DNA from: Alentia gelatinosa
Lineage: Eukaryota; Annelida; Polychaeta; Phyllodocida; Polynoidae
DNA: 64,000 bases
Assembly (NCBI GenBank): GCA_950022655.1
Contig: OX465588.1
Span: 26,397,525 to 26,461,524 of the forward strand
Direction of reading: 5' to 3'
Positions 62,634 to 64,000 of the stretch are shown here, piece by piece. Position 1 is the stretch's first letter, and each line of letters begins with the position of its first letter. The translations under genes and the position numbers were made by a program. The notes beneath the pieces were generated by a model. That model was given only the letters and a program-made list of their open reading frames with translations. It did not search any database and was not told the DNA's origin.

Positions 62634-62639
62634 AATAAA
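62634..62639 (+). terminator. poly(A) signal of the VWA/EGF gene
   Basis: AATAAA, 258 bases after the stop codon (78 if the UTR intron is removed). A GT-rich TCTCGTGTGACTT segment follows about 5-15 bases later. Confidence 0.55.
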
Positions 62640-62655
62640 TGATCTCGTGTGACTT

Positions 62656-64000
62656 ACTTTACTACGCAAGCAAAGCACATACGAGTTAAATATGAACATG
62701 GATTAGCTCAGTGTTTTTCAGTGCATTGGATTTCAACACCATGAGAAAGCCAGATTCCAGCTTTTAGAAACTGATTGTCCTGGGGCCTGTGAGTAATTTA
62801 GACTCCTACATGAAGAACCTTTTTGTTCACCAGCAAGACCAAGGGAAGATGTTGATCAACTTTATAAAACACACATGGATGACCTTCCTTCGGCTTGGAC
62901 TGTCTAACAAGCCTGTGTCGCTGGACTATTCACCAGTGTGGCCTCTCCGAGCATGGTGAAGCCTATTTTGCATTTCTCTATAGATTGCTAATTATGTAGA
63001 AAACGTACGTAAGCTTTTGTGAATCAAATATACCCACAATTGAGTGTTGACGTCAAATGCGTTGTGATAGCATTCGTAACTTGAAGATGTATCATCTAAA
63101 TATGTAGAAAAATGTAGTTAGTATGCATTTGTTAGATAACTTATAATGCTATGGGTAGCGAGGAGTCTCCACTTAGACATCGGAGTACTTCCAGTAAGTG
63201 GCGTCAAAGGCATTAGCGTCACTAACATCATGAACTGTATGTTAAACACTGGAAATGTGACAAGTGCTACAATTAATGATAAACACTGTACACTTCACGT
63301 CCTTTGTCGGAGCGACTGTGGCTCAAAGAGAATAGGCTTATTAGTTGTTCACATAACCTCGCTCATGTGAAAGAGAAAAGGCTTATTAGGGGTTTACATT
63401 GCATCGCTCATGTGAATGAGAATAGGCCTAGCCGTTTAGGTGCTTTTTGTGTTTTATTTATTCATAACTTAAGTGCTTATATATAAATGTACAATCTCCT
63501 GTATTCTTTTTAAGTGTACTTGTCACATGGGCAGAATTTGGAAGTTCATGTAATAGAAAACTCCAGGACAAGGAAGAAGATAATGGTATGAACCCTGAGA
63601 AAACGTGGCTTGAATGCTTCTAATCCAATATAAGTTTATAAATATATTTTGTTAAAGGCACATACAGTACCATTCCACATAGAGTACAAAGAGGTGGGAA
63701 GGTAATAAGAGCCTAGCCAAATTTAGATGTAGGGCATCTGGCTTTTCATCTGAAAAGTTCTGTGTGTGTTGATAGCATTGAATGTTACGTATTAATGTTG
63801 AAATGTTAAGATATTCTGAAAGTCTTTTGTTTGAGGTACTTTTGTGTGCCCGAATGAGACTTTGAATGGCATATACATGAATAAATGCATTTGTTTTTAT
63901 ACTTTTTAAATATCGTGACATATTTACTACGACTATTTTCCTACTCGAGCCTCCGGTCAAACCAGAAGGCTCTACTATGTCCCTCATGCTCGTGGGTGTG
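62656..64000. other. gene-free stretch downstream of the VWA/EGF gene
   Basis: No exon supported. A tandem repeat of about 2.3 units near 48 bp (AGAATAGGCTTATTAG ... CGCTCATGTGAA) lies at about 63,328-63,432. Confidence 0.45.

Overview
This is a metazoan nuclear genome window. It has spliced genes with GT-AG introns and domain-sized phase 1-1 exons, AT-rich introns and intergenic DNA, GC-rich coding exons, and many eukaryotic transposons (a LINE, a Ngaro/PAT-type tyrosine-recombinase retrotransposon, solo LTRs, PIF/Harbinger- and hAT-like nonautonomous elements). A type-2 (animal) chitin synthase next to a VWA/EGF extracellular-matrix gene suggests a marine invertebrate such as a mollusc, brachiopod, annelid or lancelet. 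I cannot name the species from sequence alone.

Layout. 1-2 kb: the 3' end of a LINE whose RT frame has one in-frame stop. 3.2-4.7 kb: a dispersed repeat split by a 570-bp hAT-like insertion, then a second decayed LINE tail. 6.3-24.0 kb (minus strand): a chitin synthase gene that I resolved into 13 coding exons with consistent phases, giving a model of 787 aa. Its introns hold a 4.54-kb Ngaro-type element (11,724-16,265), several Harbinger-type MITEs, a perfect-arm hairpin element and a 670-bp block that occurs twice (intron 4 and intron 1). 24-29.7 kb: gene-poor, with foldback and nested TIR elements. 29.7-34.0 kb (plus): a tentative two-exon gene for a secreted 217-aa protein of unknown function. 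32-38.5 kb: two solo LTRs of one family in opposite orientation and two further TIR elements. 39-46.9 kb: simple repeats, a minisatellite, and a GC-rich TATA/Inr promoter with a short leader exon at 41.5 kb.

47.0-62.6 kb (plus): a gene with 12 coding exons for a secreted 1113-aa protein: signal peptide, RMKR propeptide site, VWA1-VWA2-EGF1-VWA3-EGF2-VWA4-EGF3-VWA5. All five VWA domains keep the MIDAS residues. The promoter at 41.5 kb and its leader exon splice plausibly to the signal-peptide exon. In that model an upstream ORF stops one base before the main ATG. Two decaying EGF exon copies lie before EGF3, a minisatellite built of splice-site-like units leads into the VWA4 exon, and a 3' UTR intron follows the stop codon.

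The chitin synthase and the VWA/EGF gene are arranged head to head, about 17.5 kb apart between their putative promoters, with the small secreted-protein gene between them. A chitin-making membrane enzyme beside a secreted adhesive matrix protein is compatible with a cuticle, shell or chaeta matrix locus, but that joint function is inference. All gene models are hand-built from splice sites and reading phase; no transcript or database evidence was available.
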